A stretch of 64,000 bases of DNA from Pohlia nutans (taxonomy: Eukaryota; Streptophyta; Bryopsida; Bryales; Mniaceae): the NCBI GenBank assembly GCA_022496805.1, contig CM040085.1, forward strand, positions 47,769,811 to 47,833,810, given 5' to 3'. Within the stretch, counting starts at the first letter, position 1. Each line of letters begins with the position of its first letter. The notes beneath the pieces are model-generated. The model worked only from the letters and a program-made list of their open reading frames with translations. It did not search any database and was not told the DNA's origin. Below are positions 46,850 through 59,502 of the stretch, piece after piece. The translations under genes were made by a program, and so were the position numbers.

Positions 46850-47131
46850 TATTCATATCATGGGCATCTTCCGCAGTGATGGATTGTGGCTGACGGTGGC
46901 TGTGTTGATTGAAGAACCACTGATTCACATCGCGCATGACGGGCCTCTCCGCCGGATTCGAATGGCAACATAACAGCCCCAAATGCAACACAGATTGAAT
47001 CTCTGCAGAGCCTCATCACCTTCGACGATCCAACCCGCAACGCGCAACAGATCGCCCACCTCGTGAGCGCGCCACGCGCAGTCCACCAGCACAAAGTCAT
47101 GTAAGACTAGAAGAGAAAGCCTTGCGCCCAA
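46850..47131 (-). pseudogene. lectin receptor kinase C-terminal fragment
   Basis: In the minus strand, LVDCAWRAHEVGDLLRVA then IVEGDEALQ (about 47015-47110) continues, after a frame change near 47010, as VLHLGLLCCHSNPAERPVMR (about 46940-47000). This is the end of a Ser/Thr kinase domain (subdomain X-XI) typical of plant L-type lectin receptor kinases. The Arg of AERPVMR, which anchors the fold, is kept. The rest of the kinase is missing. Confidence 0.75.
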
Positions 47132-48479
47132 GAGAAGACCGCCTTTTCTGAATCAGTTGTCCGTCTTTCCATTCCCGTGCCGCCACCATAGCCGTAGCCA
47201 CTCCTGCTTCTTTTTCACTCGTTCCGTCTCGTCCCCCCTTCTAACCCTAAAGCTTCCTCAATTCCCCACTCATGTGTTGTGGAGGTGCGACCATGGCTCA
47301 TGAGGACCACCACCGGTAGGGTCAAGATTCTGGCCAGCACCAAGAGCAAATAATCTCTAAAAAGATAATACAGAGCATGGGATTTTACTTTGTGATTTTA
47401 AAGGCATAGTTAGGTCACTGTCCACTGTTGAGGTCAATGGTAATTGTCCCTGTGAACCGAAGATCACAGGACCTTTCCCACATCTTCTCAACCCTAAATC
47501 CTAAATTCAAAAGTACTCGTCCCAATGAACGTGGGATCATGTGGGCCTTTCCAATCTCTGTTTAGATTAGGGGGACCTAAATGCACATTTATCACAGTTT
47601 TTAGAAGGACTAGAGAGAGCAAGAGCAAGAGGCTGAGAGACTAGAGAGAGCAAGTGCGGGAGTCCAGAGAAAGAGGACTAGAGCAAGAGCCTAGATAAAG
47701 AGGACGAGAGAGAGCAAGACTCCTCATTAAATACCCTTCCATCAACCCTAATATTATTATCATTAGGAGGTTCATTGTAGGCGGTCATAATGTGATATCT
47801 AACAATAATAATACATATGTTTATATAGGAATGTGACACTCCAACTAACATTCGCACTTATGTCGTCAGTCCTTCCAAGTCTCTCTTTTATCCCAATTAC
47901 TTCCCTCTTTCACATTGCTGAGACGCCTAGGGTACCTAAAATTTATTGTGCTACAAATGAACAGTGGTATTCAAAGATAACATCCTGCGTACATAGCATC
48001 CGCAATTCCACCAGTGAAATCCCCAATTCTACTGCCACTTGTTGCGCATAATAGTGCTGGCACATACATAGTATGCATGACTTTTATATATTAATATATG
48101 TATTGTCTAAAAGAACACCTATGAGCAAACGAAAAAACCATTTTGTAAAGTAGATTCCCATCATGTCCATAACCTTTCATTTCCCGGCATAAACTATTAA
48201 TGTTCTTTTTTGACATGATGTTATTGAAGTTGTAGCATGTGTCTATATGTATTCCGATGCACTGCCATTGACATATTTACTACTACATATCAGAAAAAAA
48301 AAACTACCGGTTATTATATTACTTTGTACAGCCCATGACCATGTCATACAGGGATCATATCTCCTTTACTCGATTTATCACCGAGGGTCATCCTTCTGCG
48401 AAACACTTTAATCTTCCTTTGTAAGTGGCACGCGTGCTCTGTTGGATGTCCACTCCATACGTGCCATGCGTTGTCCCTC
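47132..48479. other. intergenic DNA, purine-rich repeat, possible LTR scrap
   Basis: 47600-47720 is an imperfect repeat of GACTAGAGAGAGCAAGAG and variants. Around 47790-47803 TGTGATATCTAACA resembles a Copia LTR edge, but no second LTR or primer site is visible. No gene is called. Confidence 0.4.
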
Positions 48480-51400
48480 TTATATGTTCTTCTTCTGCGA
48501 CTCATTCCCACACCCCTGTTACATATCCACAAGGAAAAAATACACCTTATACAAGTCTTTTGATTAACTTATTCCTATCCCTTGACCTTATAAAATAAAA
48601 TTAAGCATGCATACTATTCGGTGCATTGCATCCCTCTTGGAATGCTTCTAAGTTGTGCAGTACATACCTTCTGGCCACTTGGACCGCGATTTCTTTTAGA
48701 CACAGGTGATGGTGTCTGCACATCTTTATGCGACAATGATCCAATACCGTGTTCCCCCTTCAGTAGCTGCAATTATGCCTGAAGTTTCCTGATCATCTCG
48801 TCCTTCCATTCACCCTTTGACCCGTGAGTAGGAGAATTGTCATTCCTCTGTCCTTTTTCGGGTGAACTAGTATCCTTCTCCTTCCTGGTTGACCTCGAAG
48901 ACCTTCCCGTATACTAAAAAATAATGGATACATGACAGAAAACCATCAGTAACCGTCTCCAGATGTTTAGATGGCCATACATATCATTGCCCAACTTTAT
49001 TGTCACGAAACATAGAAGAAATGCACATGGTGCAACAGTCGCTATATTTGTACTACTTCTCCGTCGCCCTAAATACACTGTCCTGCCATACTTACTTCAT
49101 CGTCATTTCAAAATATTCCGTCATCCACAACATCAAGATGAATGTAAGTACATCTCATACTCATTCATAACATACCTCAGTTCACCCCACACTTATGTAA
49201 ATGTCACCCCATTCGCATATACATTTAGTCACATAATATAGTAGGAAGGTAGTGTGATAACCTGGTGAGCACTTGTCATGTGCGACAAGTGACCAACTTC
49301 TTCATCATTGCATCTTTGGCCTGAAGATTTCTCCGTGGACTGCTCTTTGTCATTGTTCTCTGAGGACTCTTCTTCGACACCTTCTTCAAGCATTAAAGTC
49401 GGTGGTTCTTTGTTTGGCTTCCTCCCCCTGGACCCTTTGTGACGGGTTGCTTCAGCATACACTTCGTCTGGATCTGACGACCTGCCAAATCTCTCCCTCA
49501 AACTTTCTCTCACACCATTGACTCCTCTATTCCCAGTTCTATTTACTGTTTTCCTTGCAGCATTTGCTTTCTTTCCTTGGTTCGACATATTCTGCCACTG
49601 CTCGCTTGCTTGCAATTTCAACAGACGCTCCCACACTACGGAGTCTATATGATTTGGCTGCCTCCCACCATTTTTGATCACCGCCATTATCTCCGTCCGT
49701 ACCTTGCCTACAGCTCTGCCCATTAACATCCTCAGATGGGCCTCGTTTAGTTCACCAGAATATTCGAATTTCTGGTTGAGACGTTCTTTGAATACTATTA
49801 CATCTTCGTAAGTTTGTTTCCTTACATGTGTGCAGGAGGGATCCAGGCCTCTGGCGAGTTTGTTTATTTCAAACACCCAAGCAGGTTTTCCCGAGCCATA
49901 AGGTATTCCCTCTCGGTCAAGTGTTAAATAGAACGGTTTTTTTCTGTCCTTCTCTCGTTTAGACTGATGTGCTTCTCGACCAGCTTGTCTATGCCTGCGT
50001 TGTTTTCTTTCGAGAGCTGGAGACGGTGATTCAACATGCTCCAACTTCACAGCATTCCCTCCTCTACTATCCCTTCGGTCTTCAGCATGGGATCTTCTAT
50101 ACACACTACCTGGTGATCACGAACGAGATGAACTTCGGCTCCGCCTATGCCTTCTACGATGGCGTCCCCCACTGTGATCGCCATGCTCATATCTTGAATA
50201 CGATGATTTGCTGCTGCTGGGTGATACAGTGTGTCTTCTCCTATGTCGTTTTTCCTTAGTCGAAGTCCTTCGATACGCCCGACTATCTGCAACTCAGAAC
50301 GAGCCACATAATTAATTTAGTGCATTCCACTGAAAATAAAATAAAATTTAAACAGTCACCATACACTTGTGCCGCACTCTTCGGCAAGCGACGGCTCTTC
50401 TCCGCTTACCATGATCAGCAGGGTCCGCTGAAAGATGTCGTCTATATCCTTCCACGGCATGCTGACCCCTACGGTCGTCCTTTCCTTCTCTTCGATAAGA
50501 TGGGCTCCCGGATCGACTTCGTCGCGGACTCCTGGATGAATAATACCGACTGCTCCTGGAGTACAACTGAGTGGGACTTCTATAGGTTGATTCCCTTCTG
50601 TGACGATGATGGTGTCCTCGTTCATATGTGGGGGACCTTTCGACTTCTCTTTCTTTACCTTTGGCTCTCTACGTATCACGTTCCATCCAATATAATGGTT
50701 ACATATAAATCACACTTGTGCAAGGTATATGTTTGTGAAATGTATATTTCTCTTCCATTTGCTGAGGTATTTATAATAAAATAACCTCACTCCCCTCCAA
50801 TTGCTTAACCATAATTTCTGGACCTACATAGTAAACTTTGTAAATCATTCATAACTTAGTCCTGAAAATATTACTTTCCGTGAATTAATTCAAATGGCTT
50901 TACCTGAAATGAAAATGATGAATGGGTTAAAAGCAGGCTTACCTTGTCTTTACGCCCAACCGGTGAAAGACTGCTAGATACATGCATGTGATTATGAGGA
51001 ATGTCATCCGCATCCCACTGGAACACTCTCCTCGCATGAGCAACTTCTGTCTCCAAGGCTTTCCTCTTAGATCCTGCTTGTGTACCCAAAGTTCTGTTTG
51101 TTGCGGGTGTCCCTACCTCCGGAGATGGCTCAATGGCAGCTTTTGCATTTGAAATCGGGTTTCGGGTGTCGTTGCATACTCTTTTTGGCACCTCCTCTCT
51201 TGCGCTAGGTATGTTGTCATCTGCATTACGTATACCCGGTATCAGTAATACGTTTGCCATTCCAATTCCCATAGCTCATTTAGTATTGTCATTACAAAAT
51301 TACAAGTAACAAATTGCATTATCTTCACATTTACAATGCTTTCAGTGCGTCCTATACGTATCACACAGTTACGTCATACATTTTACTTGTCCACTACTTC

Positions 51401-54160
51401 TACACGATGTACTCTATGTTGATAAACTGTGAAGGAATAAAGTTAAGTGAGGTACCTCCTGATAGTGCAATTGCTTTCTCTTGCGAGAGAGAGTGCGAAT
51501 CCACACTTTGGATCTCCGTTGTCGCCAAGTCCTCGTCGTTCTTCTCTTCAGAACACGCTGGTTCAGCCGTGGTTGGGAAAATTTGCCGCTTCGCCGGATT
51601 TATAAAAGTTTTCACAACTCGTCCACAAGCAACGGCATCTTCGATTCGTTTTCGCGAAGTTCTTCGGGATCTTGGACTTGATTTTTCGACCGTCCTAACA
51701 CAACTTCAGCTGCTCCAGGACGAACTAATTTGGCCTTCGTCTTGCCCTTCACTTGTGTGTTTTTCTGTGTTTTACCTTTTTTGCGTCCTCTGGGTTTGGT
51801 ACTGGTCCCGCCCTGCACGTCTTTATCCACACATTCCTTTTCTGCCACTAATTTCACAGCTGCTCTTGTCTGTTTTGGTGGTAGCAGCGTCTTTGTTTTC
51901 TTCCCGAACCACGGTTCGGGAAGATCCTTCTCTTTTAGAGTTTTTTTCATTGTTGATCCACAGACCTAAGAAAGGAAATAACAACCACATGGCAGAATCA
52001 ACAAAACATTGTAAGCAATCAGCCATAGAAGTTGCATTCCTGATTGTAAATGGAACCTAATATAGTGGTACCATTGCCATTATGACTCCTGAACACCACT
52101 GTCTAAAGGAAATTCAACTTGTTATTCATGTCAAACTGACTGTTGCTTATCTCATCCCAACAATACGTAACAACCACATATATTCAAACACTCTGTTTTG
52201 GAGCATGTAGCATATATACTGCCACTATGTCTCTAATTCATTGTAAAACACTAACATTCTATTAAGAATTCGAAGTATGGATTTAATATTTGACTACATT
52301 CATCCTATCTGAGGTCGGGAATACTTCTGGGAGTTTCTAGTAGGAGGGTGGGGGGGTTATGTTTGACACTATTACCAATATATACAACATAATTCAAAAT
52401 ATGATATGTTCTGAATTCCACCATGTCCTGTGCTGCAAGTACTACTGAGGTAACATGCATATTGGTTTTGCACATTCACGTCCTCCTTCACAAGACAATA
52501 TATAATAATACATTCCACGTGAAAACTACGCTTTCTAGTGCACCTCATTGTTCCCACAGTGGAAATCTATTCATTCTATGTTCACAGCAGCAGAAGTACA
52601 AATACTATCACATCCGACAATCCAACAATGAGGACTACCAATGGCATGAACCAATACATTTTCTGAGTATCTTAGAAACTTGGAAACGAATGCTGACACA
52701 GTGTTGTTTTTACATCACACATTCTGGGTTTAGAACAAAAAGTTCTCTCTGTTACTGAAGACATGTTAACACCCGTACTTTGCATATCTGTAGAACCTGC
52801 AAATTACAGTTGCAAGTGATGAACCATTGCGGACAAAAAAAATTGTATCGGGTGTGTACCTGATTCGCTTCTTCTTCGATGTCCTCCGAAACTTCCTCCT
52901 CCGAGTTCTGCGTATCCTCTACGCTCACATCGTCTGCCTCAGAAGATGATGTATTGTTGCTTGTCAATTCTAGTTCCTCCTCGCTGGGAACGAACTCGGT
53001 GTCTGTCCCCTGGAGACTTTCTTCGCTAGACGAGGCAGACGGCTCCGACTTCAGCCGCTCTTCTGGACCCCGGACGTCGTCATCCTCGTCTTCCCCGATA
53101 CACTGAACCAAATGAGGGTCCCGGCGCACGTCTTCAGTTTTTTCTTCCGTCTGTGCACGAACAGGACCCGCTTTCCCTCCTTCACAGTGACAGATGCATG
53201 TACTGCCACTGCTGCGCGATTTGGCCACTATCCCAGCAGAGTCCCCGCCGACCTCAATAAACTCTACCTCGTCGTCACTCAACGCCGGCAGAGACGGTGT
53301 TCGCACGCGACCTGTCTTCTCGTAAAGTTCAGCATCAAGCAATGCCCTTCTGTTAAGTGATTCATACCTACACTTCCAACCCTGTAATTAGTTTGGAAGA
53401 AGACATTTGCATGGAACGTAAGCTGCACAATGTACCCTGGCGGAGTGTATGGACTTGCACTGCGACAATTTCCACAATACATCTAGACTGCACAACAGAA
53501 CAGTACCCTGGACTTGTCTAGAAGTACCCTCCTGCGGTCCATGGGAAATGAACGAATGTCATCCACGTGTAAAAATTAGGTTTACCTGAAGGCACAATAG
53601 TCGATGCAAATATTACCATGCTTGACTGTTTGGTGAGAGCAACAGTATTTTGGGATCCATTATTAGCACAGTGACGCGTCTACAATTTCGTCCCACTACA
53701 TTTGTAACGCAATTCCCAATGCTTGTAACAAATGCAGTTGCGCCAATTTTAGGATCCACGCACAAATGTCTACCATGACTTCTACACCGGCGCAGGTACA
53801 TACGTCACTACTGCATTATACTCTTTCCAATGGTATTTGCACACACACTAACAGGCTCTCATTTCAATGCAGTGCCTAGGAGATATGGACTGCGGCTGCA
53901 AAAGGAGCGCCACTAGCGCATGCAAATCCGGACAGGGCAGGATTCTGACGGCTCAAAGTCATCTGCGATATTCCCGAGCTAGCTGTGGACCCCCAGACAT
54001 TAAATGCATACTTTGTCCTCAAGCGCATGTGCTACAATGTGGAGGAGATGGTAAGCGAAACTCACACTGACTCCTTCTGGTTGAGCTCCCTCTGCAAGCG
54101 GTTGTGGTTTTCGGCTATGATCTTTAAGCGGACCACTTCGTAATCGTTTGGTATAGGCAT
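48480..54160 (-). pseudogene. CACTA-type second protein: RS domain plus Transposase_24-like domain
   Basis: Exons (minus), joined by GT..AG sites with matching phase: 54066-54160 (ATG; MPIPNDYEVVRLKII, coiled-coil-like), 52860-53367 (acidic), 51456-51968 (Lys-rich), 50943-51220, 50410-50668, 49262-50286, 48668-48913 and 48480-48515. Exons five and six encode an Arg/Ser domain of over 120 residues (YSSRSPRRSRSGSPSYRR; HRRRHRRSRSSSRS). It is followed by KPFYLTLDREGIPYGSGKPA and VWERLLKLQASEQWQNMSNQ, like the plant Transposase_24 domain of CACTA/En-Spm second proteins. Damage: TGA at 50117-50119, TAA at 48773-48775 and a frame change near 51690. RS domains normally mark splicing factors; a role in transposon RNA handling is inference. 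Confidence 0.6.
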
Positions 54161-56069
54161 TCTCTGACGTTCTAGACTATGGACAAACTTCCGAAGAGAT
54201 CACTCCTCCATTTTTCCTACACTCAGATTGCACACTGCGCTGAGGGATTCGCTCAAGTTACTGGAAAACTGTGTGCCTGTGAATGAAGGTTTTTTTGCTG
54301 TATCAGCTTCTCCTTCATCGACTGCAGATTGCACAAACCGCATTTATAAGGTTTTTGGTGAGTCTTCAACTCTGCTTGCACGTTGCTCAAACATATTTAT
54401 GTACCCAACTCGCAGGTTTAAATGGTAGTTCCTTATGTGAGACAACGCGTGTGCTGTTATTGTGATTTGTAAGTTATGGTGCATAGAGAGTCATTTCCTT
54501 CCAAAATCATGATACAGTCATTTCAGTGCGTAATTGGAATTTAATGGGATGAGTGACATATCAAACCAACTTCTCAGCCGCCCCCCCAACCCCCCGATTG
54601 TAGAATGAGTGTGTAATACAGATAAAATTGAGTGATGTGATGTTCTTCCTACTTGGTTTGTCTAATCAGGTAAATAGTCAAATTATATTAACTTAGAGTT
54701 GGTGATACAGTAATTTTTCCACTTGTTGTATTTCATACTCAGACTCAAAGAAATAGTTCTATTTCATCGTCAATTAGGAAGCATGTCTGTATTCACTGCG
54801 TAGTGAGTGGGCCTGGCGATTTCTTACATTCTACGCAATTTTGTCATTCACTTCTGTTTACGAAGTAGGCACGACTAAAGGACACTGTAGATTCAGTACT
54901 CCAAAGAAATCCGATATCATGGATTCTGTTACCAACGCTAAGGTAGTAATTCCATCATGTACAGTTGTAGTGCAATTATGTGTCATATTGTACTACAGGT
55001 GTGTAATTGTAGGTTCTTATTCTAGGATGTTTGACAACAATATGTTGTTCTATGCTTTTCAATTGTGCGTGAACATAGTAATGCAATTTCTCATCGTGGA
55101 ATACTTTGATGCAGATATGGGGTACAGGGACCGCAAGGTGCAACGCGGTGCTCAGATTGTCAATATAGTTACAGAAACATCGTGTTTCTGAGAATCAAGT
55201 GCTTGGGGTTGTTGCTGCCCATCCTTGCGCTAATTGGAGATTGCGATTTCTCGACTTCTAAGGCTTCATGTGAGCCTTCCACTCTGTCTTACTGTACACT
55301 GTTGATGCTAAAACATCTTCATGTACTCAAAACTGCAACTGTATCTAATATATTTTGTACTGCAATACACTCCATGCGCTGTTACTGTGATGTGAAACAT
55401 TCAGGGAACAGAGCGTGATTTCTCTCAATAATCATTATTCGGTAGGTAGTGCAAATAATGGAAAGAGTCTTATTTTAGTGTCACCCCCCCCTTTTGAATG
55501 GCTGGGAGATCTAGAGATGATTCTATGATGCGATCTTAGTGCTTATTGGTTTTGTCTGATCTGATTTAGCAGTCATTGTGATTAACCTACTGTTAGGGAC
55601 GACATAATATGTGAAATTCTTAAAATTCTCGCCCTATGGTCATAGTAATATCACATTACTCTTAGACATAGTGGAATTCATATAATTAATGCAATTGTGT
55701 CATTCACTTGTGCTCCACATGTCATGTCAATTCTAATGTGCACTGCCTACAATGGGTGACCAACAATTCTAGGTTATACGTTTAGAGTTTAAAACTCAAC
55801 ATATGTATTCCGTCCTCCACTGTGATGTGCATACAGTGCAGTACGTACAATTAATTAACAGCGATTACAATATGTCTTCTCTTTTATGTATGTCTGTTTA
55901 CAAAAAGCTAGATTACTAACAATTATTTAGACATAATTTTTTCAGCCGGTTTTAGTATCAGTATAAATCGGCATGAATTGTAATTTCAGATATTTAATTC
56001 TTGGCAATCATACTGGATATTCTAATACATGCCTTACAGTGTTTGGGATTCTTATAGTGATATAATTCA
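54161..56069. other. intergenic or internal element DNA
   Basis: This is the gap between the divergent minus- and plus-strand genes. C runs occur at about 54581-54597 and 55484-55492. Two loosely similar paragraphs (54270-54470 and 55230-55420: cttccactctg, cATgTactcaa, ctgttactgtgat) suggest an old direct duplication. No coding region is supported. Confidence 0.4.
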
Positions 56070-56637
56070 ATGCAGAAACAAAAGAAAACCTGGACGCAGT
56101 CAGGTCTTCTGCTGCATGTACCCCATAAACGACCAATTTATACTACTGTAAGTTCCCATTTCCACCTTCTATATATGTAGGTTAACATATCACTAAATAT
56201 TACTGTTTTTGCCATAACCAGGGACTGCAGTAGTGTGTCTATAATGCTAACTTCGAGGACAGGTTGCAACATCTATGACAGTAGAGGTGAGGACGATACA
56301 ATACATGGACTCCGGCCGCAATTACGGGGAGGGCATACCCATGTCCCCGGAATGCTGTGATAGGAAGTTGAGTTCTGAGAGTGTACAGAGGACGGATAAA
56401 AATAAAAAGCTAATATGTCATGAAGAAGATCGCTCGGGGACTATCAATACAGCAGACAGAAGTGGTACTAAGCAGATGTCATGTTTGGCAAAGTATAACA
56501 AACATCAGAAACGATTAGTGAGACAAAAATTGTGCCAAATCCTACGTCAGTCAGACATCATCCTACATCAATCACACATCATTCTCCAGAAGACAAAGGA
56601 GTTGCTAAGTCTTAGTGTAATGGAAGGCTCAGTCTGA
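56070..56637 (+). CDS. small hypothetical protein, two exons, 150 aa
   Basis: Exon 56070-56147 starts ATG (MQKQKKTWTQSGLLLHVPHK) and ends at a consensus GTAAGT donor. The exon at 56263-56637 begins after an acceptor (gaggacag/GTT) in the same phase. The protein is basic, with Cys in SPECCDRK and MSCLAKY and a heptad-like C-terminus (LCQILRQSDIILHQSHIILQ). I recognise no family. Its position between divergent transposon genes suggests an accessory ORF of that element. Confidence 0.4.
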
Positions 56638-57255
56638 AATCGTAGATATGGACTTCTAAGAGTATGACTTTGACACGAATACTCTGTAACCGTGATATGA
56701 ATATGACACCCTTTTTATTCCTCAAAATGGACTCGTTTGGAATGACCACAGTGACTATTAGTATGTGTTCTTATCTTCGTGTCTGCCATCCGTGTGCAGT
56801 GGATACAAATAATTCTGGTTTTCTACCACTTGTTAGAAACCACGGATTGTAAGAATCATTTACCAGATGTTAACACAGTGTTCAGTACAGTGAAAAATAC
56901 CAAGAATGTTCCGAAATCACTTAGACAATTTGAATGTTCCCTACATCAGTTAGACACTGAATTCGATAGTGACACTACGGCAGTTGCCTAATACGTATGT
57001 ACTAAACATTATTAATATTCAATGCTTGATATGGATACAATTCTTGGGAGACTGCATAGGTCCGGTTTCATTCCAATGGCTTTACACTGATTCCTCAACT
57101 GTGCCAACGGATTCCTCATCTGTGAGGCTTCTCTTATAGTACTTGCAATACTGCGTAATGTGTCCTTGTTGCCGATTATGCTTCACAATATAAATAACAC
57201 TGTCTACGCTTCCTGTGAGCATGCAGGTAACCCTTTACTCTAACGTACATGGTGG
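56638..57255. other. gap between two small ORFs
   Basis: Nothing recognisable. Short plus-strand frames here have no motifs. Confidence 0.4.
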
Positions 57256-57843
57256 ATGTCACATCTGTCATCAGTTGTGTTAACCCGACGAATTGACTTC
57301 CGACATCAAAGTGTATGCGATTGCCAGGTCCCAGCTGCACACCTCTTTGGCAATTTCACATCATACCACAAAATGTCTGCAAATTCCAGTAGTACTCCTG
57401 AGGTCCAGTATTGCTTGTATAGGTTCACATCATGGACATTCGTCACCCGAATGTACATGTGTGGAAATCATAGACACATTTGCGAAGACTGCAAATGTCT
57501 CAGATGTATAGTACTTCGTTGGGTTCGGAATCCTAATTGCAATTGTAGGCTTCCTTCCCCTCGGCACGGGCTGTCTTTGGACGGCAGAATTAGAAAAAAA
57601 CGCCTGGCATGTCGCCACGAGCCCAAATCTTCCGCCATATTTCCTCCAGAGTTCTGCTTCTGTGAACTTCCCGAGAAGACACACGATCAGATAGCACTGA
57701 CATATATTGAAAACCGCACAGCAAACTCTTCAGATGAAGGAAGTTGTAGTATTGAAGAAGAAGATGACAGCTCCGTGGAACAAGATAGTACACACTCCAA
57801 TGATACAAACGTACATTGTTTTAGAGACTTGAGGCGCATATAG
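57256..57843 (+). CDS. Cys-rich hypothetical protein, 195 aa
   Basis: Open from ATG 57256 to TAG 57843. A cluster of paired cysteines and histidines (CGNHRHICEDCKCLRC, then NCNCRL, ACRHEP, CFCELP) looks like a metal-binding fold. An acidic Ser-rich tail follows (CSIEEEDDSSVEQDS). Upstream exons are possible, since conserved-looking Cys residues begin after about residue 70. No named family. It probably belongs to the surrounding transposon. Confidence 0.4.
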   Translation: MSHLSSVVLTRRIDFRHQSVCDCQVPAAHLFGNFTSYHKMSANSSSTPEVQYCLYRFTSWTFVTRMYMCGNHRHICEDCKCLRCIVLRWVRNPNCNCRLPSPRHGLSLDGRIRKKRLACRHEPKSSAIFPPEFCFCELPEKTHDQIALTYIENRTANSSDEGSCSIEEEDDSSVEQDSTHSNDTNVHCFRDLRRI

Positions 57844-58643
57844 TCATTTCACCGGGATAGGGCCACATGACGGTGATTCACTGCCTACTAGTTGTATTGT
57901 GGCTGCCATAGACCTTAATTGGTAATTTGTATTTCATTCATAATATGGGAATACAAGAGTGTGGTTTTATACATAATTCACAGGACAGTGCTAATACGCG
58001 GGAAGATAGAAGAGAAAGTTATCATAGTAAAGCATAGAGCAGACAGTAATGAGTCATAAGTTGACAATGGTATTCTACATATTTACTAAGTACAATTCAT
58101 ATCATATGAATGTTATATAGACCACTTCTGTGTAATTGCGCAAAGGGGGGGTGTAAAGAAGGAGTGCCAGAATATTAACTTGGGTTGGTAGATAAGTTTT
58201 TCATTCACTTTTGCATTAGCAGAGATGCCTCAGGAATATCACTGATGTGTTACTTCTTCACCAATGGTTCTGTCTACTCATGTAGTTAATGATTTCCATA
58301 CGAAATAGTTTGGTACATCATGACTGCATAATTTAAATGATATTAAAGTGACGATAGACATAGAAATAGCGACTCCCAGTTCCAAACGTCGTGCATATGT
58401 CGTGAGCACTATACGTATACTCCTACTGTGCCCTTTACATGGACTGTCAATTGCTTTGCATCAATCATCATACAACAAAATTACTAGATATAGCTAGTAT
58501 TTGGTTTTCCACTGCTATAGATCTTGTAGGCTTTTACGTATAACAGGTACCTCTATTCTAATGTAGTAGCACTGTTTATTTGTTTTGAAGTGAAGGGGGC
58601 GTGAAGTTTCATAGATATCCATTGCTAGGTGAAGCTGTGCAGT
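57844..58643. other. gap before the TNP2 gene
   Basis: No features beyond AT-rich DNA; presumably holds the TNP2 promoter. No TATA box was fixed. Confidence 0.35.
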
Positions 58644-58927
58644 ATGCGTCAAAGACTATGCGCAGCTTACCACATTGAGCAATCCATTGCCCAACGATTG
58701 GGCTTACCGGAATACCCATGTGCATGCAACCAATGTAGGGGAGGACGAATTAAAAAAGTGGAGACCGTGGCAAGGCACCACAGTGCACACGGTCGTGATC
58801 CGTACCTCATTTATCCGGTGATGGTAAGTAAACATACTTAATAGCCAAAATCCTTTTTCCAATCCGGAAATTCTAGTTATATTGCACCAGAGGTGGTGTC
58901 GATAGAACATTGATGCGGTTGCACATC

Positions 58928-59502
58928 TTAACCCCTAAACGATTGAAAGTTTTCCTGTTTTTCAGCATCATTTCACCTCTTTCTAATCATTGCCTTGTGA
59001 ATTTTATTTTCCTCTTGATAAGAAATGAAACATTTAAGTAAAAGTTTTAGAATTATGTAAAGCACTTTAACAATTTTTTACTTTCATCAGAGATGATTTA
59101 AAATTACCCAGAGGTTGGCAATTAAATATTAGTCACTTCCAACGCTACAAAATTGAAATATGGGTGCTCAAATTAGATTAAAATTGTACTGTGCTCTGTG
59201 GTGTTATTTTTTAATGAGACCCTATGCGTGAACATGCAGAATAAAGAGTATTGAGGTTTTTTTTCCAGGACTTGCCCGCAATTTCCAAACTGTCCCAAAA
59301 AAAACACCCAGAAAATTACCATTGCTGTTATATAACACCTACTGGAAAAGTCAGAATGAAAATGAAATGAGATTGCCACTTCTGTATTCACTTACCAAAC
59401 TCGCATCATTTTATTAAAAGATAAAAATCAAATTTTGACACAATGGGAATGTATCGAACATTGAAATGTGATGGTCATGACACTTGGTCCATTAGGGGTT
59501 CG
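58928..59502. mobile_element. TTAA-family element in TNP2 intron 1
   Basis: Left end TTAA-CCCCTAAACG, right end GGTCCATTAGGGG-TTCG. It is inserted in the intron between the first two TNP2 exons; the right TTAA has mutated. Confidence 0.7.

Noticed and set aside
47392..47803. possible solo Copia LTR
   Set aside because: Only one edge-like word (TGTGATATCTAACA); no partner LTR, primer site or target duplication visible.
51314..52060. 248-codon plus-strand frame
   Set aside because: Lies opposite the minus-strand Lys-rich exon; its hydrophobic look is the antisense of Lys/Glu codons.
52879..53106. Ser-rich plus-strand frame
   Set aside because: Antisense of the acidic exon of the minus-strand transposon gene.
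53867..54070. Cys-rich 67-codon plus-strand frame
   Set aside because: No conserved family, no clear splice partners, and it abuts the first exon of the minus-strand gene.
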